From: a virus
Length of the DNA stretch: 20,079 bases
Direction: 5' to 3' (one strand)
IMG/VR virus record: IMGVR_UViG_3300022937_000195
Coordinates: 1 to 20,079 of that record
Shown here piece after piece: positions 7,367 through 14,784 of the stretch. The translations under genes were made by a program, and so were the position numbers. How positions within the stretch are numbered: position 1 is the first letter of the stretch; each line of letters opens with the position of its first letter. The notes beneath the pieces were generated by a model. It ran no database searches and had not been told where the DNA came from. It saw nothing but the letters and a program-made list of their open reading frames with translations.

Positions 7367-9343
7367 TTAGAATGTTCCACCGTCAATACTTGTAGCCCAT
7401 GAGATTGTGTCTGTAGATGCACTGTAAGATAGGAAACCATCATTTGCACCACCACCATCAAGAGCACTGAAAGTATCAGCAGAGTTTGCAATAAGTACAG
7501 AACCCTTTGCGGCAGATGTAATTCCTGTTCCACCATATGCAACACCAATTGTGTCTGCGTTCCATGTTCCAGTTGTAATTGTTCCTAAAGTAGTAATAGT
7601 ATTTTGTCCAACATAAGTTGAAGCAATGTCAATCGCATTTGCAGAAACAGAGATACGGTTTGCAGTTCCTACTGCATCAATAGTGTTACCAGTTTTTGTT
7701 AAACCGTTACCAGCAGAAATCTGTCCAGCACCAGAGAACTGGTCAAAAGTAATGTCATCAGTTCCAAGTGTTGGTGTTCCATTGTGTGTTGCAACATAAC
7801 CATTGTCTGCGTTTGCAGTACCTTCTTCAACGAAAGTAAATGCACCACCAGTGATTTCAGAAGCTTCGTTTGCGTCTGGTGTTCTGGTAAGAACGAATGC
7901 AGCAGAACCAGAACCAACTGTTGTTACTTTATAGAAACCATTCTCGACTGCATCACTTTGGTCTTTAACAAGAACTCTGTCGTTCAATGAAAGTGAAACA
8001 CCATCAATTGAAATAGCACCGTTTGCATTTGCAGTCAATGTGCCTGCACCGTTAGCATATGTTGCAGACAAGTCAGCAGTAGTTGCAACTCTTACAGATG
8101 CCTTAACATCAAGTCCGTTTGCAACTTGGTCAACATATGTTTTATTAACAAGTGAATCTGAACCAAATCCTGCTCTTGCTTCATAACCAGAAGGAACTGT
8201 AACTGTTCCTGTTCCGTCTGGAGCAAGTGCCAAGTTACCATTTGAGTTTGTGGTTGAGATTGTGTTTGCGTCAACTGTAATGTTATCAACGTCAAGTGAA
8301 GTGATACCATTCAAGTCTGTCTGAGTTCCACCAAGTGAAACTGTGTCAGAACCGATTGTTACAGAACTGTTTACAAGTTTTGCATTTGTGATTGAACCAG
8401 CAAGTTGTGCGTTAGTTACTGTTCCTGTCAACTGTGTGGTTGCAATAGAAAGTGCAGCCTGGTGTTGTGTAACAGAACCTTGTGTGATATTTGCGTTTGG
8501 TACGTTTGCCCAAACAACAGCAGCAGACAAGTCGTTTGTTTCTGTTGTCAAAAATCCAGAATTTGAGTTATCATAGTTTGACAAGTCGTTGTCAACAACC
8601 AAATCAATCGCACCATCATTAGCATCATCATAAGTTGCAGTAATGAGAGTGTGTGAACCATTTGTTACTAATTGAGCTCCAACAATATCTTCTACTCTTT
8701 CTGCATTTACAGTAACGGCACCACTTGTTACAGTAAAGTCTGTAGAATCAAACGATGCGATACCTTTGTTGGATGAAGTTGCATCTTCACCAGCAATTGT
8801 AATTGTGTTGTTTGTTACTGTTGTATCAATACCTTCACCACCAGTGAACGTAATTGTTTCGCCAGTAGATACTGCATCATTAGAACCACTATCAGCAGCA
8901 ATCGAAAGTGATTGTGTGACTGTTCCAAATGAAAGTTCACCAGAACCATTCGTTGTAAGGAACTGTCCAGCAGAACCATCTGCACTTGGTAGTGTGAATG
9001 TTACACTTGCTGCCAAAGAGTTTGGAGCTTTCAATGCAACATGATCTGTTCCATTTGAAGTTCCTTCTTTAAGTTTGATTGAACCACCAGTTGCTGAGTT
9101 ATTCCCAACAATGAAGTCATCAATTGCTTTGTTACTATCAACAAGGATAGCAGAACTAGCAGTCAGAGTTCCAGCGGTATGATCAACTAAGTCATTATAA
9201 TATTTACCGCCGATTAGTTTTACTGTAGAACCATCACCGATATAGAATTTCTCGTTGCCGTGGGTATAGGCGAGTTCACCGTCTGCAAGGGATGATGGCG
9301 CAGTTGATCCAGTAGATCTTTTAATTTGTAGGGTTAATGCCAT
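7367..9343 (-). CDS. Long tail fibre with Mtd-like N-terminus and GLDVK-type domain (658 aa)
   Basis: Probably a long tail fibre or baseplate-attached fibre. Residues 1-45 form an Mtd-type N-terminal domain (IKRSTGSTAPSSLADGELAY, then EKFYIGDGST). A low-complexity shaft of beta-rich Ser/Thr/Asn/Gly repeats follows, with NAQLAGSITNAKLVN elements near 300. A domain at about 410-540 runs from GLDVKASVRVATTADL, through DRVLVKDQ and EITGGAFTFVEEGT, to DITFDQFSGAG; this layout is common in fibres of unrelated tailed phages. The end has GTWNADTIGVAYGGTG (592-607), another recurrent fibre element. No enzyme motif or S74 domain is seen, so a separate assembly partner may be needed. It is the longest gene in the window. 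The ribosome site is AGGAAG, and an 18-base spacer separates it from the preceding gene. Confidence 0.88.
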   Translation of the reverse strand: MALTLQIKRSTGSTAPSSLADGELAYTHGNEKFYIGDGSTVKLIGGKYYNDLVDHTAGTLTASSAILVDSNKAIDDFIVGNNSATGGSIKLKEGTSNGTDHVALKAPNSLAASVTFTLPSADGSAGQFLTTNGSGELSFGTVTQSLSIAADSGSNDAVSTGETITFTGGEGIDTTVTNNTITIAGEDATSSNKGIASFDSTDFTVTSGAVTVNAERVEDIVGAQLVTNGSHTLITATYDDANDGAIDLVVDNDLSNYDNSNSGFLTTETNDLSAAVVWANVPNANITQGSVTQHQAALSIATTQLTGTVTNAQLAGSITNAKLVNSSVTIGSDTVSLGGTQTDLNGITSLDVDNITVDANTISTTNSNGNLALAPDGTGTVTVPSGYEARAGFGSDSLVNKTYVDQVANGLDVKASVRVATTADLSATYANGAGTLTANANGAISIDGVSLSLNDRVLVKDQSDAVENGFYKVTTVGSGSAAFVLTRTPDANEASEITGGAFTFVEEGTANADNGYVATHNGTPTLGTDDITFDQFSGAGQISAGNGLTKTGNTIDAVGTANRISVSANAIDIASTYVGQNTITTLGTITTGTWNADTIGVAYGGTGITSAAKGSVLIANSADTFSALDGGGANDGFLSYSASTDTISWATSIDGGTF

Positions 9344-9361
9344 TTTTTTATCTTCCTATTG

Positions 9362-9652
9362 TTAAAAACTTCCACCACTCAATACGAGATTTCCAGTGGT
9401 TGTATCAAGTTCGTTTCGGGCAGTCCATTTTCCAGTAGATGAACGGTACTGCAACAAAGAACCATCTGATAATGGAAAAGATGTTGTATCAACATCTGAT
9501 AATCCAGAGAGTTGCAGAGATGCAGCTCCCACAACTGATCCAGAATCCCCCTTGGGGCCTGGAACTGTTACACGAGTTACTTGTGGTTGGTTTCCTTGTG
9601 ATACAGAACCAACTACTGTTCTTGGTGTATTTACTGTTGCTGTAATTGCCAT
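9362..9652 (-). CDS. Small structural protein with a GPKGDSG element (96 aa)
   Basis: A 96-residue protein, probably part of the virion surface. After a beta-type N-terminus (residues 1-27) it has VPGPKGDSG (29-37), a one-to-two-triplet collagen-like Gly-X-Y element, then LSGLSDVDTTSFPLSDGSLLQY and a SSTGKWTARNELDTTTG stretch. The latter resembles the 'W.A.' elements that phages place in fibre shafts. It ends in LVLSGGSF, similar to the DGGTF end of the following 658-residue fibre. It sits between a small beta-sandwich protein and that fibre, in the same transcript, with a four-base spacer upstream. A role as a short fibre or an adaptor is inferred, not shown. Confidence 0.78.
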   Translation of the reverse strand: MAITATVNTPRTVVGSVSQGNQPQVTRVTVPGPKGDSGSVVGAASLQLSGLSDVDTTSFPLSDGSLLQYRSSTGKWTARNELDTTTGNLVLSGGSF

Positions 9653-9656
9653 AGTT

Positions 9657-9992
9657 CTACCTTGATACGCTTGGGTTTACAGTTGCAATACCTTCTACCA
9701 CTCTTGTTTTAGAACCAGAAGAATCTGTTATGACTAAATCATAAACATATCTACCATCCTCAAGAGCAGCGGTTTGCGTGTCTGTTAGTGAAATTGTGAT
9801 TTGACCAGAAGTTCTTGGCGTTTCAAATGTCGAAGTAAATGTTGTTGCAGTTGTAGATGCATATGTCTTGCGAATCATCGCAAGTGCAGTATAACCTGTC
9901 AAATCAAGTGCAGAACCAGCGGAATCGTTGATTGTCACTGTAGTAGTGAAATCAGCACTTTGGTCTATGAATAAATTAGAAATAGTTGCCAT
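9657..9992 (-). CDS. Small beta-sandwich structural protein (111 aa)
   Basis: A 111-residue all-beta protein. It opens with LFIDQSADFTTTVTINDSAG (7-26), then LDLTGYTALAMIRKTYAS (28-45), ISLTDTQTAALEDGRYVYDL (70-90) and VVEGIATVNP at the end. The strand pattern (a 'D..G..Y' loop before YVYDLVIT) is like the immunoglobulin-like N-domain of baseplate upper/fibre-attachment proteins, a resemblance only. It begins the transcript preceding the 658-residue fibre. The only exact TATAAATA late core in the window lies 22 bases upstream, and AAAGGAG is a strong ribosome site. Likely a virion protein near the fibre base. Confidence 0.8.
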   Translation of the reverse strand: MATISNLFIDQSADFTTTVTINDSAGSALDLTGYTALAMIRKTYASTTATTFTSTFETPRTSGQITISLTDTQTAALEDGRYVYDLVITDSSGSKTRVVEGIATVNPSVSR

Positions 9993-10013
9993 CGAACACA
10001 GTCTCCTTTGTTC

Positions 10014-10021
10014 TATTTATA
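10014..10021 (-). promoter_or_regulatory. T4-type late promoter core TATAAATA
   Basis: The minus strand reads TATAAATA, an exact match to the T4 late promoter recognised by the gp55 sigma factor. It lies in the 56-base spacer after the 567-residue S74 fibre. Transcription would start about six bases downstream, giving a very short leader that still contains the AAAGGAG ribosome site before the ATG at 9992. It should drive the genes from 9992 through the neck block. Confidence 0.75.
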
Positions 10022-10048
10022 AGGATTGTGTGTTAGATATTTTGAAAA

Positions 10049-11752
10049 TTAGTTTGATTCTAGAGCAGTGATACGAGCTTCTAATTCTTGAATTGTCTTT
10101 ACGAGTAGAGGAACAAGCTTGCTTTGGTCGATTCCTTGATAAACAGGGTTGCCATCATCATCTACTTCATCGTGTGTGCCTGTGATTGCTTCTGGAACAA
10201 CTGACTGCACCTCATGTGCTAAGAAGCCATCTACTGTTGTATCTGCATCTGCTATGAAGTTAAATCTTTTTGGTTGTAGTTGCTTGAGCCTTGTTGTAGC
10301 ATCTGTCATCTCAACCACGTTATCCTTTAGGCGATAATCTGATGAGGTGTTATATGATGTTGATGAGCCACTAGTGCTAATAGTACCTACGACACTATTA
10401 ATATTTTTAAAACATATATGGTGCATTGTAGAGGAACTATCTTTATTTGTTACAATAGCATAAGCATTAGCATCAGTAGAACTTGCATTAAAATAAGCAC
10501 AACCAATAGAGCCAACATTTAAATATGGGTTTGTACTTGAATTAAATCTGTATATTTTAAAAGAGCCTGAAGTATGATGATTTATATCACCATTTGATGT
10601 TATACGCATACGTTCTGCTCTAGAGCCACTATCCCTAGACACAAACACAAAATCTGATGCATTGTTACTGCTGTTCTGAACTCCACCAATGTACCATTCA
10701 CCATTAGATTCCGTAGTAAACGACATAATCGAGTTATTTAAAGCACCAGAGGTGCTATTCTTTAGACCAAGTATATTGTTAAATGCCGCAGACAACGGGT
10801 TATAATCCGTATCAGAATCATTTTGAACTTGAACAGGGGTGTTTGGATTATCAGTACCAATGCCCACTCTGCCGTTGCTGTCGATACGCATACGTTCAAC
10901 ATCACCAGTACCAAAAGTTAATTCTGGAGCTGCACCGCCGGTAGCACCAATTCTTGCCTGAGCTTCTGTTGACCTCATTCCAAAAACAATTTGTCCACCA
11001 ACAGTAATATTAGAATTAGCAGGATTTTCTAAATAAATTGTGGGGCCAATACCAACTTGACCATCTGCATCAGTAGCATCATAAGTTGTAGCATCAGATT
11101 TTTTTAAGTGTAAGAAACTAGATGGGTTGGTCTCGCCGAGGCCCAATTTGCCATCGGACAAAATACTCATACGCACACCGCCGCCAGTCAGCAATTCCAT
11201 TGCATTTGAACTATTTGCTCTAATTGCAAGACTCTCTGCGCCGCCAGTATCTTGCATCGCAAAATAAGAGGCGTTAGGCAAAACCAACTTATTTGTCATA
11301 CTGCTTACGCCAATGCCCACGTTGCCGGCATTGTCGATACGCACCTTTTCAGCTACTGTTCCATTATTATTAGTTTTAAAAGCAAGGCCGCCGAAGTTAT
11401 TTCCAATATTGATACCCTCTACAGTACCGTGAATTTCTTCTGCTTTGAAACGCAAAACAGCAACTCCACCTGTACCTCCCTCAACATCAATATCACCTTT
11501 AACATGAAGTTCTTTAGAAGGCGAAGTTGTGCCGATGCCCACTCTATTATTTGTACTGTCTAGATAAAGTGTTCCAGAATCATAGTTTAGGTTATTGGCA
11601 AGTTTAGCACCAGTGACAGCACCATCAGTGAGTTCAGATACAGTTACAGAGTTCGCAGCAAGATCGTCAGCAACAATTACATCTACACCAATCTTGGCAG
11701 ATGTGATAGCGTCATCTTGAATACCGTCTGTTTTAATTCTTGAAATTGGCAT
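10049..11752 (-). CDS. Tail fibre with C-terminal S74 self-cleaving chaperone domain (567 aa)
   Basis: Paralogue of the fibre at 2904-4415. The N-terminus holds ten-residue repeats (DDAITSAKIG and TDGAVTGAKL types, residues 12-51) and the shared DSGTLYLDSTNNRV segment (58-71). Four or more fibre repeats of the VGIGTTSPxxxLHV type follow, each preceded by an R[IV]D..G[NR]VGIG turn. The last 98 residues form the S74 chaperone: SSDYRLKDN starts at 470 with Ser471 and Lys476 as the predicted dyad, then GFLAHEVQ, GIDQSKLVPLLVK and a C-terminal coiled coil. The released trimer would lack these ~97 residues. Its S74 domain is close to that of the 2904 gene, while the middle region is quite different. 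Host-surface binding is inferred. A late core at 11775 lies just upstream. Confidence 0.9.
   Translation of the reverse strand: MPISRIKTDGIQDDAITSAKIGVDVIVADDLAANSVTVSELTDGAVTGAKLANNLNYDSGTLYLDSTNNRVGIGTTSPSKELHVKGDIDVEGGTGGVAVLRFKAEEIHGTVEGINIGNNFGGLAFKTNNNGTVAEKVRIDNAGNVGIGVSSMTNKLVLPNASYFAMQDTGGAESLAIRANSSNAMELLTGGGVRMSILSDGKLGLGETNPSSFLHLKKSDATTYDATDADGQVGIGPTIYLENPANSNITVGGQIVFGMRSTEAQARIGATGGAAPELTFGTGDVERMRIDSNGRVGIGTDNPNTPVQVQNDSDTDYNPLSAAFNNILGLKNSTSGALNNSIMSFTTESNGEWYIGGVQNSSNNASDFVFVSRDSGSRAERMRITSNGDINHHTSGSFKIYRFNSSTNPYLNVGSIGCAYFNASSTDANAYAIVTNKDSSSTMHHICFKNINSVVGTISTSGSSTSYNTSSDYRLKDNVVEMTDATTRLKQLQPKRFNFIADADTTVDGFLAHEVQSVVPEAITGTHDEVDDDGNPVYQGIDQSKLVPLLVKTIQELEARITALESN
11541..11581. 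repeat. 41-bp block identical to 1950-1990
   Basis: Partner of the block at 1950-1990, in the N-terminal stalk of the 567-residue S74 fibre. It marks the join between the ADGAVTxxKL repeat region and the VGIGTTSP repeat region in both genes. Confidence 0.93.
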
Positions 11753-11774
11753 TTGCGTTCTCTCTGTTTCTCTT

Positions 11775-11782
11775 TATTTATT
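11775..11782 (-). promoter_or_regulatory. Late-promoter-like core AATAAATA overlapping a stop codon
   Basis: Minus-strand AATAAATA, one base off TATAAATA. The TAA of the 65-residue gene's stop (11778-11780) lies inside it. It is 22 bases before the ATG of the 567-residue S74 fibre and is the probable promoter for that gene. Confidence 0.6.
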
Positions 11783-11975
11783 CTGCATCTGGTAATGGGT
11801 CTGCGTCTGCAATTGTTAAGTCACCAGATTCTACTTGTCTGAGTATTTCTGCGTAGTGTCTGTTAGCAGGGTCTAGTGGTACAGACATTGGGATATCATC
11901 TATTATTGCTAAAATACCAGAATTAACTCCTTCAAACTGTAAATACTTAGCTGATAAAATGTTTAAATTTTCCAT
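11778..11975 (-). CDS. Small fibre-partner protein (65 aa), paralogue of 14611-14781
   Basis: A 65-residue acidic protein with no membrane segment. It matches the 56-residue protein at 14611-14781 in layout: an N-terminal NILSAKYLQ, a central acidic strand (IIDDIPMSVPLDPANRHY) and a conserved end EILRQVESGDLTIADAD. Both follow carbohydrate-binding-like fibres that share the same final codons. The ATG here directly abuts the fibre's TAA, and the ribosome site CGGAG lies inside the fibre's last codons. This placement is typical of tail-fibre assembly or chaperone proteins, which is the favoured reading, but no family was confirmed. A small structural subunit is the alternative. Confidence 0.8.
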   Translation of the reverse strand: MENLNILSAKYLQFEGVNSGILAIIDDIPMSVPLDPANRHYAEILRQVESGDLTIADADPLPDAE

Positions 11976-13133
11976 TTATAACTCCGAATCTGCTGTCCAC
12001 CCAGCAATATGAGACTTATCTGTTGTAAATCCACTAGCTTTGTACGCCAAAAAAATACCTTGCTTAGATGAACTATTAACTGTAACACCTGTTATATCAG
12101 GGCTACCAATCTGATGTACACCTCCTGCCGTTCCGGCATTATTATAAAGAACACAAGTAGGATTAGTTCTCATTTCTACTGGAAACCTGTTTCCACCCCA
12201 TGCTTCACTAGCGTTGTAAGAATAAAACCACATTGGACTAGATGTAGCATTAGCAATAGACGTACTTTGCTGATAATACCTCTTACAAAGATGGAGTTCA
12301 GCAGCATATGTGCTATGCTCGAATGTGGTAGCCTCAGTGCCTTCTTCAAGTTGTAATTGTGCAAATTGAATTTTATCAGCGGTGTTATGACAATTACCAA
12401 ATGCCCAATATATCTGCAATCCTTTGTCAAAGTTTGTCAAAGAAGTAGCAGAAGTTCTTGTAACCGTAAAATAATACCATGTATCTACTGAAGTAAGTGT
12501 GAGCGTTCCATTGTTAGCAGCTGTTCCATCACCAGAAATTGTTGCAGAAGTAAACGCAGCACCATGTGTAGTGTATCCAGCAAAGTTATCTGTTGCAGTA
12601 GGACAAATGATGTTAGTTGAAATTGCTTGGTTTACACTGCCACTTCTTTTAATATAACCACTGATAGTAAATGAATTTTTTGCTCTAATACCAGCAAGAG
12701 ATGAGGACTCTACTCTTTGTCCAAAGTAACCAGCACCATTTCCACTGTTTGCACTTGTTGGGCCTCTTACCTCTGCAAATTTATTGTTAGCACCGCTGGC
12801 AGTTGGGCCTCCATCAAATACATGATGTGTAGCACCAGTAGGAGTTTGATCAAAATGCCCGAACCACCTGTCTGGAGAAAGATATTGCCAAATACCACCA
12901 GTATACGTTACTGATGTGCCTCTTTGAGCTATTCTGAAATTGCCATTGATAAAGACATTTCTTCTACCAGTTTCAACACCAAGTTTACTTCCAGTAACAG
13001 CATCATCAGCAATTTTTGCAGAAGAAACAGAACCGTCAGAAATCTTTGCCTGTGTAACAGAACCATCAGCAATGTCAGTGTTTACAACTGTATTGTCTGG
13101 TATTGCTCTTGAATTTAGTTTAATGAGTGCCAT
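11976..13133 (-). CDS. Tail fibre with carbohydrate-binding-like module (385 aa)
   Basis: Residues 18-50 are three ten-residue repeats (IADGSVTQAK, ISDGSVSSAK, IADDAVTGSK). Then comes NVFINGNFRIAQRGTS (59-74) and PDRW, the opening found in many phage and bacterial tail proteins with a carbohydrate-binding-type jelly roll (NGxFxxxQRG...DRW). The jelly roll runs to about residue 262 and closes with AQLQLEEGTEATTFEHSTY (258-276) and ELHLCKRYY (279-287). A ~100-residue beta tip follows. The same frame of motifs is in the fibre at 14785-15804, so the two are paralogues. It probably binds a host surface glycan, by inference. It is followed without a gap by a 65-residue partner gene. Confidence 0.87.
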   Translation of the reverse strand: MALIKLNSRAIPDNTVVNTDIADGSVTQAKISDGSVSSAKIADDAVTGSKLGVETGRRNVFINGNFRIAQRGTSVTYTGGIWQYLSPDRWFGHFDQTPTGATHHVFDGGPTASGANNKFAEVRGPTSANSGNGAGYFGQRVESSSLAGIRAKNSFTISGYIKRSGSVNQAISTNIICPTATDNFAGYTTHGAAFTSATISGDGTAANNGTLTLTSVDTWYYFTVTRTSATSLTNFDKGLQIYWAFGNCHNTADKIQFAQLQLEEGTEATTFEHSTYAAELHLCKRYYQQSTSIANATSSPMWFYSYNASEAWGGNRFPVEMRTNPTCVLYNNAGTAGGVHQIGSPDITGVTVNSSSKQGIFLAYKASGFTTDKSHIAGWTADSEL

Positions 13134-13154
13134 TCTGTTCTTTTCCTATAATCT

Positions 13155-13162
13155 TATTTATT
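13155..13162 (-). promoter_or_regulatory. Late-promoter-like core AATAAATA overlapping a stop codon
   Basis: Minus-strand AATAAATA formed around the TAA stop (13158-13160) of the 83-residue gene. It lies 21 bases before the ATG of the 385-residue fibre and is one base off the T4 late core. Confidence 0.6.
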
Positions 13163-13409
13163 CTGCCGCAATGAGCTCATCATACTTTGCAACTGCGTCT
13201 GCATATGTTACAGTAAATGCAGAAACATCAGATGAAGTGATTGCACAATCGTTATCATCCGTTCCAGTGATTTCCATGTAACACGCATTGTATTCTTCTT
13301 CTGTAAGTCTATCATTGTGAGGCATACTCATCATAAACATTCCATCTGAATGCAGTGCTTGTACAGCAGTTAAAAAAGTAATTTCTGGGGTTCTTGTTGG
13401 TAATGACAT
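13158..13409 (-). CDS. Small protein after the 388-residue fibre, unknown function (83 aa)
   Basis: Not recognised. The 83-residue acidic protein has a basic/proline start (MSLPTRTPEIT), a Met-rich patch (DGMFMMSMPHNDRLT, residues 22-36), EEEYNACYMEITG, and an alpha-helical C-terminus (VTYADAVAKYDELIAAE). No signal peptide or membrane helix is visible. It lies four bases after the 388-residue fibre gene, the position occupied in neighbouring cassettes by small fibre-partner genes. A fibre-specific assembly factor is plausible, but this rests on position alone. The stop codon TAA is part of a late promoter core for the next fibre. Confidence 0.78.
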   Translation of the reverse strand: MSLPTRTPEITFLTAVQALHSDGMFMMSMPHNDRLTEEEYNACYMEITGTDDNDCAITSSDVSAFTVTYADAVAKYDELIAAE

Positions 13410-13413
13410 AATA

Positions 13414-14580
13414 TTATCCTATTCTATACCATGCATGATAATTGCGTCCATTACTATCTGATTGAACACTTGAACTTGTAGAGTTATTATCAGAGAACAT
13501 TTGATGATGAATATCTTGGTTATCAGCAGATGTGGTTACAATCCATGTTTGATGAATTTGAATGTTAAAAAGTTCAGCAGTACCACCACCTCTGTTCTCA
13601 AGATTCATTCTATACGTTGAATAATTATATTTGTCGTTTATAACAGCAGATGTGGTGTTGTTGTACAATCTTGATAAAATCATTCCATGCACACCCCACA
13701 TTCTAATTCTCATTGTGGCCTCAAGTCGATAGTCGCCCGCCTTTGGAAGAACCCAACGATAATATGTGTTATTTGGTGTACCCCATGAGTTGTAAGGAAC
13801 ATTACTATCACCAATAGAATCTGACCCCAAAGCGTTATATGCAGTTCCACTAGTTCCAGTAAATGCAGTTGCATCAATAATACCATCATGGTCTAGATTT
13901 ATAGAAGTTCCACCTGCTGTTCCAGCATCATTCAAAATTCTCCAATGTGCTTTATCGCCAGACATGAACCAGTTCATGGTTCTTCTATCGGCAGTCATGT
14001 CGGTGTTTGTTATAGATAATTCTGCACCGTTGGCATTATTACCATATACGACAAGTTTTCTATTTGGTGTTAATGTACCAATACCTAATGTTGGTGTTGC
14101 CCCACCAATGAATTTTAAGTCATCCGAAACATTAAAAGTTCCATTAACATCTAAGTTTCCAGCAACATCAATATTCGTATCTAGTTTTGCAGAAGTCACT
14201 GCACCACTAGCAAGTTCTGTTGTATCAACAGCCCCAGCAGCAATCTTTGCAGTTGTTACAGCATCATTTGCCAACTGACTTGTATTAACAGAACCAGCAC
14301 TAGGTACACCGATATCCAGTGTATCACCAAGTGCAATGATAAAGTCAATAACGTCAGCACTTGTCAATGCAGAGTCAAAGATAATCTGTGAACCACTGAC
14401 TGTGAATGAATCTTGAGGAGCCTGAATAACACCATTAAGTGAAACCAACAGGTGATTAGCACTTTGAGGATAGTATGCACCACTATCAAGTGTCAAGTTA
14501 TAGGTAGCAGTCGCAGAAGTTGTGATTGCATCTAACTTTGAATATGCACCAGCCTGTGGTTGTTTTCCGATAAATGGCAT
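13414..14580 (-). CDS. Tail fibre, MPFIGK-type N-terminus with jelly-roll-like tip (388 aa)
   Basis: Residues 1-85 form the module also found at the start of the 356-residue fibre (18187-19257). It begins MPFIGKQPQAG, then LLVSLNGVIQAPQDSFTVSG and a IIFDSAL strand. Ten-residue repeats (NDAVTTAKIA, AGAVDTTELA, SGAVTSAKLD) fill about 104-133. DTNIDVAGNLDVNG (134-147) and one LGIGTLTPNRKLVV repeat follow. From about 255 to the end a beta-rich domain, with TYYRWVLPKAGDYRLEA and a long final strand region, resembles a C1q-like or related jelly-roll tip. Binding to a host surface is inferred. The late-type core ACTAAATA lies 28 bases upstream of the ATG. A small 83-residue gene follows. Confidence 0.87.
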   Translation of the reverse strand: MPFIGKQPQAGAYSKLDAITTSATATYNLTLDSGAYYPQSANHLLVSLNGVIQAPQDSFTVSGSQIIFDSALTSADVIDFIIALGDTLDIGVPSAGSVNTSQLANDAVTTAKIAAGAVDTTELASGAVTSAKLDTNIDVAGNLDVNGTFNVSDDLKFIGGATPTLGIGTLTPNRKLVVYGNNANGAELSITNTDMTADRRTMNWFMSGDKAHWRILNDAGTAGGTSINLDHDGIIDATAFTGTSGTAYNALGSDSIGDSNVPYNSWGTPNNTYYRWVLPKAGDYRLEATMRIRMWGVHGMILSRLYNNTTSAVINDKYNYSTYRMNLENRGGGTAELFNIQIHQTWIVTTSADNQDIHHQMFSDNNSTSSSVQSDSNGRNYHAWYRIG

Positions 14581-14607
14581 ATTATTGTTTCCTAATCTCT
14601 TTCATAC

Positions 14608-14615
14608 TATTTAGT
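14608..14615 (-). promoter_or_regulatory. Weak late-promoter-like core ACTAAATA at a stop codon
   Basis: Minus-strand ACTAAATA keeps the TAAATA half of the late core and contains the TAA stop (14611-14613) of the 56-residue gene. It is 27 bases before the ATG of the 388-residue fibre. Two mismatches make it weaker than the AATAAATA sites, but the placement is the same. Confidence 0.45.
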
Positions 14616-14781
14616 CTGCTTCTGCAATAGTTAGTGTGCCTGCTTCTACTTGGCGCATGATTTCGTCATATTCGACATTCCCCACAACACAAGGAATTGC
14701 ATATTGTTTGCCTTCAATTGTTGCGATGATACTTATATTTCCTTCACTATATTGTGCAGATGTAATATTCATATTTTTCAT
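14611..14781 (-). CDS. Small fibre-partner protein (56 aa), paralogue of 11778-11975
   Basis: Found by reading the spacer after the fibre at 14785. ATG at 14781 opens 56 codons to TAA at 14611. The protein starts MKNMNITSAQYSEGN and ends EIMRQVEAGTLTIAEAD, matching the 65-residue protein at 11778 (NILSAKY ... EILRQVESGDLTIADAD). The ribosome site GGAG lies in the last codons of the preceding fibre, and the ATG is three bases after its stop. The fibre ends with GAGTTATAA, as the paired fibre at 11976 does. Two matching fibre/partner pairs make it very likely to be a real gene. It is probably a fibre assembly or attachment partner; no biochemical role was recognised. Confidence 0.88.
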   Translation of the reverse strand: MKNMNITSAQYSEGNISIIATIEGKQYAIPCVVGNVEYDEIMRQVEAGTLTIAEAD

Positions 14782-14784
14782 TTT

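Noticed and set aside
8343-9044. Plus-strand frames of 77 and 92 residues opposite the 658-residue fibre
   Set aside because: Low-complexity Val/Ser/Pro-rich translations caused by the fibre's repeated Ser/Thr/Asn codons; no start signals.
7131-9343. Diversity-generating retroelement suggested by Mtd-like domains
   Set aside because: Only the N-terminal fold is Mtd-like. No reverse transcriptase gene, template repeat or C-type-lectin variable region is seen in this window.
9396-9665. Plus-strand 89-residue frame
   Set aside because: Antisense to two compact minus-strand genes with good ribosome sites; no family resemblance.
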